The notes under the pieces are model-generated. The model was not told the DNA's origin. It saw nothing but the letters and a program-made list of their open reading frames with translations, and ran no database searches. This document shows, in pieces, positions 5,748 through 6,233 of a DNA stretch of 6,233 bases (positions within the stretch are counted from its first letter, which is position 1; every line of letters starts with the position of its first letter). The DNA lies in the NCBI GenBank assembly GCA_003539375.1, contig DPPH01000141.1, positions 1 to 6,233 of the forward strand, written 5' to 3'. This DNA comes from Clostridiales bacterium (GTDB lineage Bacteria; Bacillota; Clostridia; Tissierellales; Dethiosulfatibacteraceae). Position numbers and translations under genes: made by a program.

Positions 5748-6233
5748 TTATTCTTCCACTCCCTCAAGTTCTTCTGTTAGTTTTTTTATAGTTTCTTGTA
5801 TGCTTTTTGCTTTTTCATCCATGATTTGAAGTAGTTCATCAAGTTTGTATTCTTTTTCTTCTTTTCCGTTGTTTGGATTTTTAAAATCAAGGTTATAGTT
5901 AGCTTCTTTAATTTTATCAACCTCTACAGAATAGGCATTTTTATCTTCTTTATCTCTATTATTCCACCATTCTCTTACTCCATCTAAATGGCTCTCTTTT
6001 AATGGTTTAGTCTTGGTAAATCCGTTTTTAAGGTAGTCAGGAAGTGGTACCTGGTAGTAGTCAACTTTTTTAGTTGGATTAGTTTTATCAAAAAATAACA
6101 AGTTAGTGCTTATTGATGTATATGGTGCAAAAGCTCCACTTGGTATCCTTACAATAGTATGTAGATTGAATTCTTTTAGCAGCTTTTCTTTTATAGCTAT
6201 CTTTGAATTATCATCTCCAAATAAAAATCCATC
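5748..6233 (-). CDS. hsdM: HsdM, type I restriction-modification DNA methyltransferase subunit, C-terminal part (5' end outside window)
   Basis: HsdM is the N6-adenine methyltransferase subunit of type I R-M complexes. Two HsdM join one HsdS to methylate the bipartite target. The frame is open from the right window edge to TAA at 5748-5750, giving about 162 residues. They begin DGFLFGDDN, then NLHTIVRIPSGAFAPYTSIS, TNLLFFDK, YYQVPLPDY, FTKTKPL and WWNNRDKEDKNAYSV. This is the standard HsdM ending: the 'DGFLFG' segment lies shortly after the catalytic NPPF/Y motif, which is beyond the window, and is followed by the 'R.P.G.FAPYTSI.TNLLFF' block. The tail is a charged, probably coiled-coil stretch (about the last 40 residues, ending LEGVEE) of the type that contacts HsdS. 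The methionine-like TTG at 6101 is not a start, because conserved sequence continues upstream. hsdS follows after one base, so the two are surely co-transcribed and probably translationally coupled. I see no damage in this part. Confidence 0.95.
   Translation of the reverse strand, partial: DGFLFGDDNSKIAIKEKLLKEFNLHTIVRIPSGAFAPYTSISTNLLFFDKTNPTKKVDYYQVPLPDYLKNGFTKTKPLKESHLDGVREWWNNRDKEDKNAYSVEVDKIKEANYNLDFKNPNNGKEEKEYKLDELLQIMDEKAKSIQETIKKLTEELEGVEE

Noticed and set aside
5744..5767. TTG start giving HsdS seven extra residues (MREWKNK)
   Set aside because: It overlaps the hsdM coding end. ATG at 5746 is preceded by GGAAG at good spacing and begins at the conserved helix.
1..6233. tRNA, rRNA, CRISPR arrays, riboswitches
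   Set aside because: No cloverleaf-like conserved arms, no regularly spaced short repeats and no recognisable aptamer core were seen on either strand. The only strong structure is the palindrome in the IS.

Overview
The window comes from a very AT-rich bacterial chromosome, with strong Shine-Dalgarno sites (AAGGAG, GGAGGGGG), Lys/Ile/Asn-rich proteins and near-consensus sigma-A-type promoters. This suggests a low-GC Gram-positive of the Clostridia/Halanaerobiales kind. The assignment rests on composition and style only. Every gene I can support lies on the minus strand, so the locus reads from the right edge (6233) to the left edge (1).

Right part (6233-4364): the 3' end of hsdM, the modification subunit of a type I restriction-modification system, is followed after one base by a complete hsdS. 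The HsdS protein (460 aa) has two target-recognition domains. Each is preceded by a copy of the same ~70-residue conserved segment, and the copies lie exactly 675 bp apart in the DNA. No hsdR is visible. It should lie beyond one of the window edges.

Middle (4340-4013): a strong Shine-Dalgarno just after hsdS leads into what I read as the collapsed remnant of a third operon gene. It appears to be the first ~40 codons of an AAA-type ATPase joined out of frame to its last ~70 codons, with the usual start replaced by ATC. About 300 bp with no convincing gene follow (4012-3707).

IS element (about 3706-1884): an IS3-family insertion sequence has short inverted ends (TTGTCGTA), a promoter overlapping the left end, orfA, an A-AAA-AAG slippery heptamer for orfA-orfB frameshifting, and orfB with a complete DDE triad. 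orfB has lost one base near 2884, so this copy looks inactive. Between orfB and the right end sits an unexpected ~109-bp nested palindrome.

Left part (1790-1): the 5' part of a large gene starts at TTG with a good Shine-Dalgarno and a near-perfect promoter beside the IS end. It encodes a PHP metal-dependent phosphoesterase domain followed by an SMC/ABC-like ATPase domain (Walker A GGRGTGKS), an architecture like the TrlF-type ATPases. The frame is open for 596 codons to the window edge except for one TGA at codon 157, inside the PHP domain.

Taken together this looks like a type I R-M defence locus carrying accessory nucleotide-binding genes. It is partly decayed: one accessory ATPase is collapsed, one carries a stop, and a dead IS separates them. 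The hsdMS part appears intact.
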